From Candidatus Deferrimicrobiaceae bacterium (GTDB lineage Bacteria; Desulfobacterota; Deferrimicrobia; Deferrimicrobiales; Deferrimicrobiaceae), in contig DASXVV010000012.1 of assembly GCA_036504035.1 (NCBI GenBank), forward strand, positions 62,001 through 126,000: a stretch of 64,000 nucleotides of DNA, written 5' to 3'. The notes beneath the pieces were generated by a model that was not told where the DNA came from, made no database searches, and was given only the letters and a program-made list of their open reading frames with translations. This document shows positions 34,055 to 43,212 of this stretch, piece after piece; within the stretch, counting starts at the first letter, position 1; each line of letters begins with the position of its first letter. The position numbers and the translations under genes are program-made.

Positions 34055-35389
34055 ATGACGCGAAGGATCGTCCTTATCTCCCTGATTGCCTTCGGGCTCA
34101 TCGGCTGGTCGCCCGCGCATGCCGAAAAGGCGGGCATCGGGTGGAACGAGGGCATCGCGGCGAAGAAGGGCAAGGCACGGACGATCGCCGAGCTGGCCGC
34201 GATGTACGACTCGGCCCCCTGCGCCGAGTGCCACAAGGAAATCTACGACCAGTGGCGGAAGTCGTCGCACTTCTCCGCCATCTTCGGTTCGGGGCGCACG
34301 GCTGACGGCTTCTGGGCCTACATCCAGGACGGCCTGATGAAGTGGCGCTATTCCGGCGTCAAGGGAACGGGCGACGTCCGGATCGAGCACCTGATGGAAT
34401 GCGCCAAGTGCCACCTCCCCCAATTGGCCGAAGCCGAGGACTCCGTGGCGCAGGAGATCGTGTCCGCGCTTTCCGAACGGCAAGGCGCGCTCGACCGGAA
34501 GGACCAGGCGGCGGCCGACAAGGCGTCCGACACGCTCAAGTCGCTGAACGTCGGCTGCACGATCTGCCACAACCGGAACGCGCTTATCCACAAGTGGGCC
34601 GACGGGTACGCCAAGGCGAACGAGATCTACGGCACCAAGGACGGGGTGCACCCCGGCAAGGAATTCACGGTATTGAAGAAGAGCCCGATCATGGGAGAGT
34701 CGATCCTGTGCGGCCAGTGCCACGGGCTCGGCCCCAACCTCGACCTGGCCAACCCCAACCAGTGCACGACGCTCTACGGCAGCTATATCTACGCTTACCG
34801 GTCGCACGGGGGCAAGGAAACCTGCCAAGACTGCCACATGCGGAAGAACAAGATCGGGCACGAGACCAAGCCGCTGTCCGATCCCGAAATGATCAAGCAG
34901 ACGCTCGACGTGACGACGCAGACGCACGGCTTCTTCTGGCGCGACGGCCGTCAGGACGTCCCGCGGGTCGTCGTCGACGTGAGCATGACCAACCGGACGG
35001 GGCATTCCCTCCCCGACAGCATCTCCTCCAACCACCGGCTCGTGCTGACCGTGACGGCGAAGAACAGCGACGGCGACCAGCTCTTCTCCCAGCGCAAGAT
35101 CTACATGCAGGTCCCGCAGCGCTTCGGCCGGGGCGGCAAGATGGGACGCGCGGCCTTCGAGAAGACCGGCATCCTCGAGGACACCGCCCTGCCTCCAAAC
35201 GACCAGATCCGCGAGAAATTCGACTTCACGCTCGACGCGGATACCGGCGGCAGGGGGAAGGGCGCCAAGCTCCTGTCCGAGCTCGAGGTGCATGTGACGC
35301 TTCGGCAGTTGAGCGCCGATGACTCGCCCGATACCGGCGGCATCCTGCTCTACGAGACGAACCGGGACGTGACCATCGAGGAGCGGTAG
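34055..35389 (+). CDS. Pentaheme c-type cytochrome, cytochrome c554-like
   Basis: 444 residues, signal peptide 1-23 (ISLIAFGLIGWSPAHA). Five CXXCH motifs at residues 56, 116, 168, 219 and 257. The first lies in CAECHKEIYDQWRKSSH, the cytochrome c554 signature. After the haem domain a ~180-residue haem-free beta-rich C-terminal part begins (VSMTNRTGHSLPDSISSNHR). Periplasmic electron carrier or reductase subunit; substrate unknown. ATG 34055 has GAGGAG about 9 bases upstream. The next gene is a close paralogue, 4 bases away. Confidence 0.88.
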   Translation: MTRRIVLISLIAFGLIGWSPAHAEKAGIGWNEGIAAKKGKARTIAELAAMYDSAPCAECHKEIYDQWRKSSHFSAIFGSGRTADGFWAYIQDGLMKWRYSGVKGTGDVRIEHLMECAKCHLPQLAEAEDSVAQEIVSALSERQGALDRKDQAAADKASDTLKSLNVGCTICHNRNALIHKWADGYAKANEIYGTKDGVHPGKEFTVLKKSPIMGESILCGQCHGLGPNLDLANPNQCTTLYGSYIYAYRSHGGKETCQDCHMRKNKIGHETKPLSDPEMIKQTLDVTTQTHGFFWRDGRQDVPRVVVDVSMTNRTGHSLPDSISSNHRLVLTVTAKNSDGDQLFSQRKIYMQVPQRFGRGGKMGRAAFEKTGILEDTALPPNDQIREKFDFTLDADTGGRGKGAKLLSELEVHVTLRQLSADDSPDTGGILLYETNRDVTIEER

Positions 35390-35393
35390 CCCC

Positions 35394-36761
35394 ATGTCTT
35401 TGTCGGGACGCATCGCAAAGCTGGCGCTTCTCGCCGGCCTCGTTCTGCTCCTCCTGCCTGCGCCGGGCAGGCCGGAGCCGGCCGGGATCGGGTGGGACAA
35501 CACGCTCGTTGCCCGGAAGGGGAAGGCGAAGACCATCGCCGAGCTTTCGGCGATGTACGACTCGCGCCATTGCGAGGACTGCCACGCGAAGGTCTACCAC
35601 GCGTGGGACCGGTCGGCCCACTCCGAGCCGATCCTCGGGAAAAGGCGGGTCGGGCGCAAGGCGCTGGCGATCATGACGATCTTCGACATCGCGCGGGAGG
35701 AGTGGCCCTACACCAAGCTCGAGAGCCCCGCTGATGTCAAGGTCGAGCACCTCATGGGCTGCGCGAAATGCCACCTTCCCCAGCTCGCCGATGCCGAGGA
35801 CAGCGTCGCGCGGGAGCTCGTCGGCGATATCATCGCCTGGCGGGACGCCAACAAGCGCAAGGACGAGCGGAAGGCGAAGGCCATCGAGGGCAAACTTTCC
35901 CAGTTGTCCGTCAACTGCCTCATCTGCCATAACCGGAACGCCATCGTCCACAAGTGGACCGACGGGTATGCGCCTGCCCGGGCCATCTACGGGGCGGCGG
36001 CCGACAAGCCGCACCCCGCGGGGAAATTTCCCTACATCAAGCAGAGCCCGATCCAGGACGATTCGCTCCAGTGCGGGCAGTGCCACGGGCTCGGGCCGCA
36101 ACTCGAGCGCGACAACCCGACCCAGTGCCCCACGGTCTACGGCTCCTACCTCTTCGACTACAAGGCCCGGGGGGGCGACGAGAGCTGCCAGGATTGCCAC
36201 ATGCGGCGCTCCGAACTCGGGCACGACATCTCGAGCTACCGGAATCCCGTCATGATCAAGGCTGCGCTTGATTTCGCCGTCGACGCCACGCCGATGCTCA
36301 TGGTCGAGGACCAGAAGGCCGAGGCCGGGACCGGCGGAAAGCTTACCCCGAAGATCCGGGTCTCGGTGCGGATGACCAACAGGGCCGGGCACCCCATTCC
36401 CGATGGCTGTCCGACCACGACGCGGCTGATCCTCGACGTCACGGCGAAGACGCCCGACGGCAAGGAATTCTTCTTCAGCGAAAAGAGCTACATGCCGATC
36501 CCCCAGAACTATGCGCGGGGCGACAAGATGGGAAGGGGCCCCTTCCAGAAGGCGGCCATGATCATCGATACGGCGTTGCCCCCGCTCCGGCAGGTGGCCG
36601 AGAGCTACGAGATTCTCGTTCCCGGGGATGGGCGGCGCGAGATCGAGGTCGAGGCGAAGCTCGTCTATCTTCCCTTCGGCTCCACGAAAGCGGTCGACGA
36701 TCCGGTCGTGTGGCGCGACGTCATCCGCAAGGTGATGGTGGAAGGGCGGGATCCGGACTGA
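35394..36761 (+). CDS. Pentaheme c-type cytochrome, paralogue of the preceding gene
   Basis: 455 residues, signal peptide about 1-25. CXXCH at residues 60, 123, 175, 227 and 265, with nearly the same spacing as in the upstream gene, and shared text such as AGIGW, KTIAELSAMYDS, CAKCHLPQLADAEDSVA, CGQCHGLGP and CQDCHMR. The C-terminal half again has MTNRAGHPIPDG and a beta-rich domain. A tandem duplication with clear divergence between the copies, suggesting different partners or potentials. Its stop shares a base with the next start (TGATG). Confidence 0.88.
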   Translation: MSLSGRIAKLALLAGLVLLLLPAPGRPEPAGIGWDNTLVARKGKAKTIAELSAMYDSRHCEDCHAKVYHAWDRSAHSEPILGKRRVGRKALAIMTIFDIAREEWPYTKLESPADVKVEHLMGCAKCHLPQLADAEDSVARELVGDIIAWRDANKRKDERKAKAIEGKLSQLSVNCLICHNRNAIVHKWTDGYAPARAIYGAAADKPHPAGKFPYIKQSPIQDDSLQCGQCHGLGPQLERDNPTQCPTVYGSYLFDYKARGGDESCQDCHMRRSELGHDISSYRNPVMIKAALDFAVDATPMLMVEDQKAEAGTGGKLTPKIRVSVRMTNRAGHPIPDGCPTTTRLILDVTAKTPDGKEFFFSEKSYMPIPQNYARGDKMGRGPFQKAAMIIDTALPPLRQVAESYEILVPGDGRREIEVEAKLVYLPFGSTKAVDDPVVWRDVIRKVMVEGRDPD

Positions 36762-37090
36762 TGAAACGCTCCTTCCAATCCCCGCTGGCGTGTGCCCTCC
36801 TGTCCGTTGCGCTTCTCCTGGGCGGCGTCCGGACGGTTTCCGCCCTCGAGGATCAGAAGATCGTCGGGGTCGTCGTCCGTTTCGATATCGCGTCCGACGG
36901 GAAATCGGTCGAGGCCACCGTCAAGGATCTCCGGAAAGACAAGGAGATCAAGCTGCACGTCACGAACGAACTGGTCATCGACAAGTTCCGGTATGGCAAG
37001 CTCGCCGCGGGTGCGGAAATCCGGGCGAAGTACGAGTTCAGGGACGGCAAGAACTACTGCAGTTATTTCCGGAAAGTCAGCGGCGAATAG
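36761..37090 (+). CDS. Small exported protein of the cytochrome cluster
   Basis: 109 residues. Signal peptide about 1-28 (ACALLSVALLLGGVRTVSA), then an ~80-residue basic, beta-rich domain (DQKIVGVVVRFDIASDGKSVEATVKDLRKD ... AGAEIRAKYEFRDGK) that could be an OB-like fold. One late Cys, no haem motif. Family not recognised. It overlaps the pentaheme gene and precedes the chemoreceptor, so it may act as a periplasmic partner of either. Confidence 0.65.
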   Translation: MKRSFQSPLACALLSVALLLGGVRTVSALEDQKIVGVVVRFDIASDGKSVEATVKDLRKDKEIKLHVTNELVIDKFRYGKLAAGAEIRAKYEFRDGKNYCSYFRKVSGE

Positions 37091-37111
37091 CGGCCGATGC
37101 GGGGATAAACC

Positions 37112-38716
37112 ATGGCAAGCAGCAAATACTGGAACCGGCTGGCGGCACGACAGATGGCGGCGTTCGCCCTCCTGATCCTGGGCGTTACCGTCTTCCTGTC
37201 CTGGGCGGCCTACGACCTTGCCCGCAAGACGCTGGTCGAGTCGATCCGGGAGCGGGGACGGGGGCTGCTCACCGCGTTCGAAGGCGATGCGGCGGACCGG
37301 TTCGCCGAAGGAGACAAGGCCTACTTCTCGAAGTACCTCCAGGATCTCGCCTGGCGCGACCCTTCGGTGTCCTACGCGGCCGTCATCGACGCCAAAGACA
37401 CCGTGATCGCCCACAGCGAACAGGAGCTCGACGGGAAGAAGTGGACCCCGCCCCCGGGCAAGGGGACGGGGACCATGAAGATCATCGAGCGGACGGTTCC
37501 CTGGAAGAAAGGCGTCGTCCTCGAGTTCACCGTTCCCGTCGAAGAAGAAGGGAAGAAACTCGGCACGCTTCAGCTCGGCATCAACTACACGCGGGAGACG
37601 GCAAGCCTCGCGAACCTTGCCCGCAAGATCGCGCTGGCCGGACTGGTGATGCTCCTGGTGGCGCTGCTGGTCGCCTACAAAATGTCGCAGCGGATCAGCG
37701 CCGGCTTGTCGCGCCTGTCTGCGTCGGCCCGTCAGATCGCCGCCGGGGATCTCGACGTCCAGGTACCCGAGGACGACGGGAAGATCGAGGAGATCCGGGA
37801 GCTGGCCCATGCGTTCAACGCCATGACCGGCGGCCTGCGCGGGATCCTCGACCGGATCGGCCAGAGCAGCGACCGCCTCGGGTCGTTCGGCGAGAAAGTC
37901 GCCGGGGTCATTCGGGACCAGGCGCAGAACACGACGACCCAGGCCTCCTCGGTTTCCGAGATCACGGCCACGATGGAAGAGCTGTCGCGGACCTCGCACC
38001 AGATCGCCCGGAACGCCGGCGACGTCCAGAAGACCGCGGCCGACTCGGTCGACGTCGCCCGCAAAGGGACGCAGCTCGGGAAGGCGGGCGTATCGGCCAC
38101 CGACAGCCTCCGTAACAAGATCCTGAATATCTCCGAGAAGACGTCGTTGCTCAACGAGAAGTCCGTCGAGATCGGGAAAGTTGTGACGATCATCCGGGAG
38201 ATCGCGGGCGAGATCCACCTGCTGGCGCTGAACGCCGCGATCGAGTCGGCGGCGGCGGGCGAGAACGGGCGCCGCTTCGCAGTCGTCGCTTCCGAGGTCC
38301 GGCGGCTGGCCGAGAAGACGCGGGAATCGACCGAGACGATCCGCTCGATCGTGTCCGAAATCCAGTCGGCGGCCCGCGATTCCTCGCGGGTCACGGGCGA
38401 GGGAACCGTCGAGATGGAATCCTGGCAGCAGCTGGTGCAGGAGATCTCCTCCGCCTTCGAGGAGATCATCCACCGGATCGAGACCACATCCGAGGCCAGC
38501 GCCCAGATCTCGATGGCCACGAACCAGCAGACCAGCGCGAACGAGCAGGTGGTGCTGTCGATGCGCCACGTGGCCGAGATCGCGCAATCCTCGGTCCGGG
38601 GGATGAACGGGTTGTCGGATGCGACAGGCGAGCTGTCACAGTTGATCGGGGGGCTGTGCCAGGAAGCCGCCGCCTTCCGGAAACGGGCCGATCAAACTGC
38701 GCAGGCGGAGGCCTGA
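37112..38716 (+). CDS. Methyl-accepting chemotaxis protein embedded in the cytochrome cluster
   Basis: 534 residues: first membrane helix about 14-34, a periplasmic sensor of ~135 residues resembling a single Cache fold (SYAAVIDAKDTVIAHS), second helix about 172-190, HAMP (MSQRISAGLSRLSASARQIAAGDLDVQVP), then a long coiled-coil signalling domain with tip IAGEIHLLALNAAIESAAAGEN...RRFAVVASEVRRLAEKT near 366-402. No cytochrome motif and no C-terminal pentapeptide tether. It lies between cytochrome genes, 21 bases after the small exported gene and sharing its stop with the next start, so it is probably cotranscribed with the electron transfer genes. Confidence 0.93.
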   Translation: MASSKYWNRLAARQMAAFALLILGVTVFLSWAAYDLARKTLVESIRERGRGLLTAFEGDAADRFAEGDKAYFSKYLQDLAWRDPSVSYAAVIDAKDTVIAHSEQELDGKKWTPPPGKGTGTMKIIERTVPWKKGVVLEFTVPVEEEGKKLGTLQLGINYTRETASLANLARKIALAGLVMLLVALLVAYKMSQRISAGLSRLSASARQIAAGDLDVQVPEDDGKIEEIRELAHAFNAMTGGLRGILDRIGQSSDRLGSFGEKVAGVIRDQAQNTTTQASSVSEITATMEELSRTSHQIARNAGDVQKTAADSVDVARKGTQLGKAGVSATDSLRNKILNISEKTSLLNEKSVEIGKVVTIIREIAGEIHLLALNAAIESAAAGENGRRFAVVASEVRRLAEKTRESTETIRSIVSEIQSAARDSSRVTGEGTVEMESWQQLVQEISSAFEEIIHRIETTSEASAQISMATNQQTSANEQVVLSMRHVAEIAQSSVRGMNGLSDATGELSQLIGGLCQEAAAFRKRADQTAQAEA

Positions 38717-39963
38717 TGGCCGGGATCTCAAGGGAGTCGATCCGGATGAAACTGGGCAAGGGCCTGGCGTCGCTGTTGCTCGTCCTGCTCGTCGCCGCGC
38801 CCGCGGCCGCCGAGGGCCCCGTCCTGAGCGGGCGATCCTCCACGCAGATCATGGCGTTCTCGGACGAGTCCGGCAAGGACCGGGTTCTGGCCCAGCAATA
38901 CCTGCGCGCGCTCGTGCGGGGGCTCGACAACGACGGAACGCTCACCGTGAGCGGATACGGGAGACTGTCGGGCGACATCCGGAACGGCGAAGCGTTCGAG
39001 GGGCGGCTCTACTACCTCTATCTCGACAAGCGGGAGATGCTTCCGGCCACCGACGTGCGGGTCGGGCGCCAGTTTTTCTGGAACGCCGCAGGCTCCGCGA
39101 TCGTCGACGGGGGGCGTGTCGACGTCCACCCGTACCGCCTGATGACGCTGACCGCGGTCGGGGGGCGCCACGTCGTGTTCGACCTGACCGGCGAGGAGAC
39201 GCGCCGGGGCGACTACGCGGGCGCGCTACAGCTCAGCTTCGACTCTATTCCCGACGGGTCGGCTGCGATTTCCTGGTACAGGGCCACCGACGAAAGCGAC
39301 CTGGCCCGCGACGCGGTCGGGTTCGAGGGCGCCAAGCAGCTCGGCAAGAACGCCGAGGTCTTTACCCAGCTTCGCGCCGACCTCGTCACCGAGACCTTCA
39401 CCGAAGTCGATGCGGGCATCCGGACCACGCCGCTGCCCAACCTGACGGTCGGCGCCGAGTTCCTGCGCACCGTCCCCGAATTCGACACCACCTCGATCTA
39501 CGCGACGATGGCCGTCGAGAAGTACGACTACGCCTCGCTGACGAGCCAGTACGACTGGAACTCGAACCTTTCCTTCACGGCCGAGTTCCGCCGCGAGAAA
39601 TACGGCGACGGCGGGACCGGCAACGGCGCCGAATTGGGCGTTCGCTACAAGCCGTTCGACGGTTCGCTGGGCTCCGTCTTCGGCGGGATGATCTGGCGGA
39701 CCGGCGCGGGCGGAGACCTGCTGGGATTCGAGCTGTCCGGCGAATACGCCTGGTCCCCGACCCTGCTGCTCGTCGGCGGCATCCAGCAGGACGCCTTCCA
39801 GACCGACATGATGACCGGCTCTCGCCACGCCACCCGGTTCTGGGGCGGGGTCGAGTCGAAGCTGCGGAAGAACCTGTCCCTCTCGGCACGGGTCGAGGAC
39901 ACGATCTCGACCGACGCGAGCAAGGATCTTCGGGCGCGGCTGACGCTGAACGCCAACTTCTAG
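38716..39963 (+). CDS. Outer-membrane beta-barrel, candidate porin of a cytochrome conduit
   Basis: 415 residues. Signal peptide with hydrophobic core LASLLLVLLVAAPAAA, alternating strands with many Tyr/Phe/Trp at strand ends (YYLYLDKREM, VAVEKYDYASL), and a C-terminal Phe (LTLNANF). There are no cysteines. ATG 38716 has GGAGG 4 bases upstream; ATG 38746 is an alternative. Flanked by the chemoreceptor and the nonaheme cytochrome, it is the best candidate for the barrel that houses electron transfer across the outer membrane. At 415 residues it is much smaller than MtrB. Confidence 0.75.
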   Translation: MAGISRESIRMKLGKGLASLLLVLLVAAPAAAEGPVLSGRSSTQIMAFSDESGKDRVLAQQYLRALVRGLDNDGTLTVSGYGRLSGDIRNGEAFEGRLYYLYLDKREMLPATDVRVGRQFFWNAAGSAIVDGGRVDVHPYRLMTLTAVGGRHVVFDLTGEETRRGDYAGALQLSFDSIPDGSAAISWYRATDESDLARDAVGFEGAKQLGKNAEVFTQLRADLVTETFTEVDAGIRTTPLPNLTVGAEFLRTVPEFDTTSIYATMAVEKYDYASLTSQYDWNSNLSFTAEFRREKYGDGGTGNGAELGVRYKPFDGSLGSVFGGMIWRTGAGGDLLGFELSGEYAWSPTLLLVGGIQQDAFQTDMMTGSRHATRFWGGVESKLRKNLSLSARVEDTISTDASKDLRARLTLNANF

Positions 39964-39976
39964 GAGGAGAGGGCAC

Positions 39977-40762
39977 GTGAAGAAAATCATCCCCATGCTC
40001 CTCGTCGTCCTGGCCGCGATCGGCGCGAAGCCGCTGTACGCGCTCGTGAACCACGCCGACTACAAGGACATGAAGCTCAACGAATGCAACGAGTGCCACC
40101 GCGACTCCGGCGTGGTCCCCAACCATCAGGCGGGCTGGAACGCCGACCATCGGCGGGTCGCGGTCAAGCCCGATTCCGGGACCAACTGCGCGCACTGCCA
40201 CGCCCAGGCGTTCTGCTCCGATTGCCACTTCGGCGGCGGGGTCAACGCGACGCTGCAAACGCCCACGACCCGGGACGGCCGCGATTACATGCCCCGCTCC
40301 CACCGCTCCGACTTCCGGGAGACGCACCCCATCCAGGCGGCCGAAAAGCCGGCCTCCTGCACAAGATGCCATCCGGTTTCCTATTGCACCGACTGCCATC
40401 GGCAATACCAGCCCGCCGACCTTGCGTTCCAGTCCCACCGGAAAGGATTCTCAGACCTGCAGACCTCCGCCGTGGGCCCGAAGCACGCGACCTTCCCGGA
40501 CAGCTCATGCCGGTCGTGCCATCCCAATTCGCTCCTGTCCACCCACCGCTGGACTTCGTCGCATCGCCAGGAGGCCCGCCGGAACCTGGCGGCATGCCAG
40601 GCCTGCCACCCCGACGGCGACGTCTGCATGAAATGCCACAGCGCCCGGTCGGGCCTCCGGGTCAAGATCCACCCCGGCAACTGGGGCTCGATCAAGGGCA
40701 AGCTCCAGCGGGCATCGGGGCAGCGCTCCTGTCTCAAGTGCCACGACGTCATCCCGTGGTAG
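39977..40762 (+). CDS. Nonaheme c-type cytochrome, likely periplasmic
   Basis: 261 residues, signal peptide about 1-22 (IIPMLLVVLAAIGAKPLYA). Nine CXXCH motifs at 37, 71, 80, 128, 137, 178, 207, 217 and 252, one haem per ~27 residues, with closely paired motifs (71/80, 128/137, 207/217) typical of linear electron wires. No lipobox, so periplasmic or inside a barrel. It follows the barrel by 13 bases and precedes the decaheme lipoprotein by 44, the barrel/periplasmic/outer-surface order of porin-cytochrome conduits. Confidence 0.9.
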   Translation: MKKIIPMLLVVLAAIGAKPLYALVNHADYKDMKLNECNECHRDSGVVPNHQAGWNADHRRVAVKPDSGTNCAHCHAQAFCSDCHFGGGVNATLQTPTTRDGRDYMPRSHRSDFRETHPIQAAEKPASCTRCHPVSYCTDCHRQYQPADLAFQSHRKGFSDLQTSAVGPKHATFPDSSCRSCHPNSLLSTHRWTSSHRQEARRNLAACQACHPDGDVCMKCHSARSGLRVKIHPGNWGSIKGKLQRASGQRSCLKCHDVIPW

Positions 40763-40806
40763 CCCATTCGTTTCGAGTTTCGCAGCCCGAAAGGAGATTC
40801 ATCCGA

Positions 40807-43143
40807 ATGAAACGGCACTCTGCGCTCTTCCTTGTCGCATCGCTCGCCGCATCGCTTCTCCTTGCGGGCTGTTGGGGATCGGACCGGACGATCGGCGCGA
40901 CCGCGCCCGTAGCGGCGCCCGCGGCCACCGGGAATCTCAATGCCGCGATCACGTCCGTTTCCATCCCGGCCGACGGGAAGCCGGTGGTGACCTTCTCTCT
41001 CTACGACGAGAACGGCGCCGCGCTCGACCCGGCCGTGCTCCTGGCAAGCAGCGGGGGATCGCTCCGTTTCCAGATCGCCAGGATCAAGGCCGACGGCTAC
41101 TACGAGAACTACATCAAGAATGCCAGCGGGCTCCCGAGCTACGACGTGGCGATTCCGTCCGCGTCGCAGTTCGCCGCGCTCGGCGGCGGCGTCTATACCT
41201 ACAAGTTCGCCAACGCGATCGACAACGCGTCCCAGACGCTCGGCGGCATCGTGCTCGCGGGCAACGAGGCGCTCACGCACACCGTGGCCTTCACCGCTGC
41301 CCGCAATGTCCTCACGTCGACGGGCAAGACGTTCCAGCAGGCGGTCAACCCGTACCTGCACTTCCGCCCAGACGGCGGCGCCGTAACCACATCGCGCGAG
41401 ATCGTCGCCGTCTCCAACTGCAACGGATGCCACGGGAAGCTGGCTCCGCACGGAGGCACCCGGCGGGACGTCGCCCTGTGCGTCATGTGCCACTATGCCG
41501 GCGTCCGCGACATCAAGGGCGCGGCCGCGACCGGCAACTCGATCAACCTGCGCGACCTCGTCCACAAGATCCACTATGGCGTCAACCTGCCGAGCAACAA
41601 GGCAGGGGGCAAGTTCGTGATTGGCGGCGACAGCTTTGCCGACGTCAAGTTCCCGCTCAATTCGGGCGACCCTCTGGTCACCAACACCCCGATCAAGTGC
41701 ATCAAGTGCCACAAGGCGGGAACCGACGCTGCGGGGCGGCCGTTCGGCCGTGATGCCAGCCGCTACAAGGCCAATCCGACGCCCGCCAAGTGCATGTCCT
41801 GCCATGACACGATGATCTTCGACAGCGCGAACGCGTCGGTCGTGGTGAAGGGCGGCGCCGCCGGCCAGGACAACGTCACGGTGCCCGATACCAACCCCAA
41901 CATTGTCAAGCACTACAATTACGCGCAGCGCAACCTCGACGTCACGGGAGCGCAGGCCGACAACACGGCCGTGTGCAGCACATGCCACGTCCAGACGGCG
42001 CTCGCGGGCACCGAGTACAAGCTCGGCGACATCCAGGGCGTCCACACGCTCGTCGAGGAGTCGAGCTTCAACTTCACCGTCCACTTCCAGATTCTGGCCG
42101 TCGACAACGTCGACGCCGTCAACCGGTCGCCGAGGGTCACCTTCAAGGTCGCCTACGACAACGGCGCCGCCATCGCGCCCTCGACCGTCGCCAACGTCAC
42201 GAACCTGACGCTCAAGCTCGGCTACATCCCGGCAGGCGCCATCGACTTCTCGAACGACTTGATGTTCAACGGGGGGGTGACGCCGACGAAGCCCGGCGAG
42301 GCGATGTCGCTGGCGATCACCGGGTCCACGACGGCGGTCGACAATCTCGTCGACAACGGCAACGGGACGTACACCGCCCGCTTCTCCAGCATCGGGAGCG
42401 TTCTGCCCGCGGCTGCCTCTGCCGGCGTCGGCATCGTCACCCTCGAAGGGCGCGTGGGATTGCCCGGCACGATCACGACGCCCCGCAAGACGCTCAGCAA
42501 TGCCAACACCCGCTTCTCGGGCCCGGCGGCGCAATGGTATTTCGATCTTGCCACCGGGACGCACGTCACCGACTCGGCCCGGATGCGGCGCCAGGTGGTC
42601 GATACGAACAAGTGCCGCAACTGCCACGGGATCCTGCGCGGGCATAGCGGCAGCCGCTACAACGTCGAGGAATGCGTCGTCTGCCACAACCCCAACCTGT
42701 CCGACAACGTGGACGTGCCCACGTATCCGGAATATCCCGCCGTCTTGCGGTACATGATCATGCGGATCCACCGGGGGACGCTCGCCACGCAACCGTACAT
42801 GGTCGGGCCGGGGCGGAGCAGCGTCCGATTCCCGGGCGACACGCGCAATTGCCTCCTCTGCCATGTCGATTCGCTGCCCCTCACGTTCGGCGTTCCGCTG
42901 AAGGCGGGCATGCTCCCCGTGACCGTCTCCCGGGGGGCGATCCAGAACGACAGCGCCGACGACACCAAGATCGGCCCCATCCGGGCGTCCTGCGTCCCGT
43001 GCCACGACAGCCCGACGTTCCCGCTGCCCCACATCCTGCTGCAGACCACGGGGAGCGCCTCCAACCCGACCGAACTGTGCGCCAACTGCCACAGCACCGG
43101 GCTGCTGCTGGGGCCCGACTTCGCGCACGAGGCGGTCAAGTAG
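40807..43143 (+). CDS. Decaheme OmcA/MtrC-like outer-surface lipoprotein cytochrome
   Basis: 778 residues. Lipobox LLLAGC puts the lipidated cysteine at residue 22. Ten CXXCH in two groups of five: 205, 225, 298, 329, 390 and 603, 623, 682, 729, 758. Beta-rich haem-free domains (about 45-190 and 415-590) precede each group, the split-barrel/pentahaem alternation of OmcA/MtrC proteins. Expected to reduce extracellular acceptors such as Fe(III) oxides at the outer face. ATG 40807 with AAAGGAG about 10 bases upstream. Last gene of the cluster before two hairpins. Confidence 0.93.
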   Translation: MKRHSALFLVASLAASLLLAGCWGSDRTIGATAPVAAPAATGNLNAAITSVSIPADGKPVVTFSLYDENGAALDPAVLLASSGGSLRFQIARIKADGYYENYIKNASGLPSYDVAIPSASQFAALGGGVYTYKFANAIDNASQTLGGIVLAGNEALTHTVAFTAARNVLTSTGKTFQQAVNPYLHFRPDGGAVTTSREIVAVSNCNGCHGKLAPHGGTRRDVALCVMCHYAGVRDIKGAAATGNSINLRDLVHKIHYGVNLPSNKAGGKFVIGGDSFADVKFPLNSGDPLVTNTPIKCIKCHKAGTDAAGRPFGRDASRYKANPTPAKCMSCHDTMIFDSANASVVVKGGAAGQDNVTVPDTNPNIVKHYNYAQRNLDVTGAQADNTAVCSTCHVQTALAGTEYKLGDIQGVHTLVEESSFNFTVHFQILAVDNVDAVNRSPRVTFKVAYDNGAAIAPSTVANVTNLTLKLGYIPAGAIDFSNDLMFNGGVTPTKPGEAMSLAITGSTTAVDNLVDNGNGTYTARFSSIGSVLPAAASAGVGIVTLEGRVGLPGTITTPRKTLSNANTRFSGPAAQWYFDLATGTHVTDSARMRRQVVDTNKCRNCHGILRGHSGSRYNVEECVVCHNPNLSDNVDVPTYPEYPAVLRYMIMRIHRGTLATQPYMVGPGRSSVRFPGDTRNCLLCHVDSLPLTFGVPLKAGMLPVTVSRGAIQNDSADDTKIGPIRASCVPCHDSPTFPLPHILLQTTGSASNPTELCANCHSTGLLLGPDFAHEAVK

Positions 43144-43172
43144 GACGCCCACGCATTCCGCATCGAAAACGC

Positions 43173-43200
43173 GAGGGCGGCCCGATCCCGGGCCGCCCTC
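43173..43200 (+). terminator. Hairpin after the decaheme gene
   Basis: GAGGGCGGCCC (43173-43183) pairs perfectly with 43190-43200 around a 6-base loop; only TT follows. Probably acts with the next hairpin. Confidence 0.6.
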
Positions 43201-43212
43201 TTCGGAAACAGG

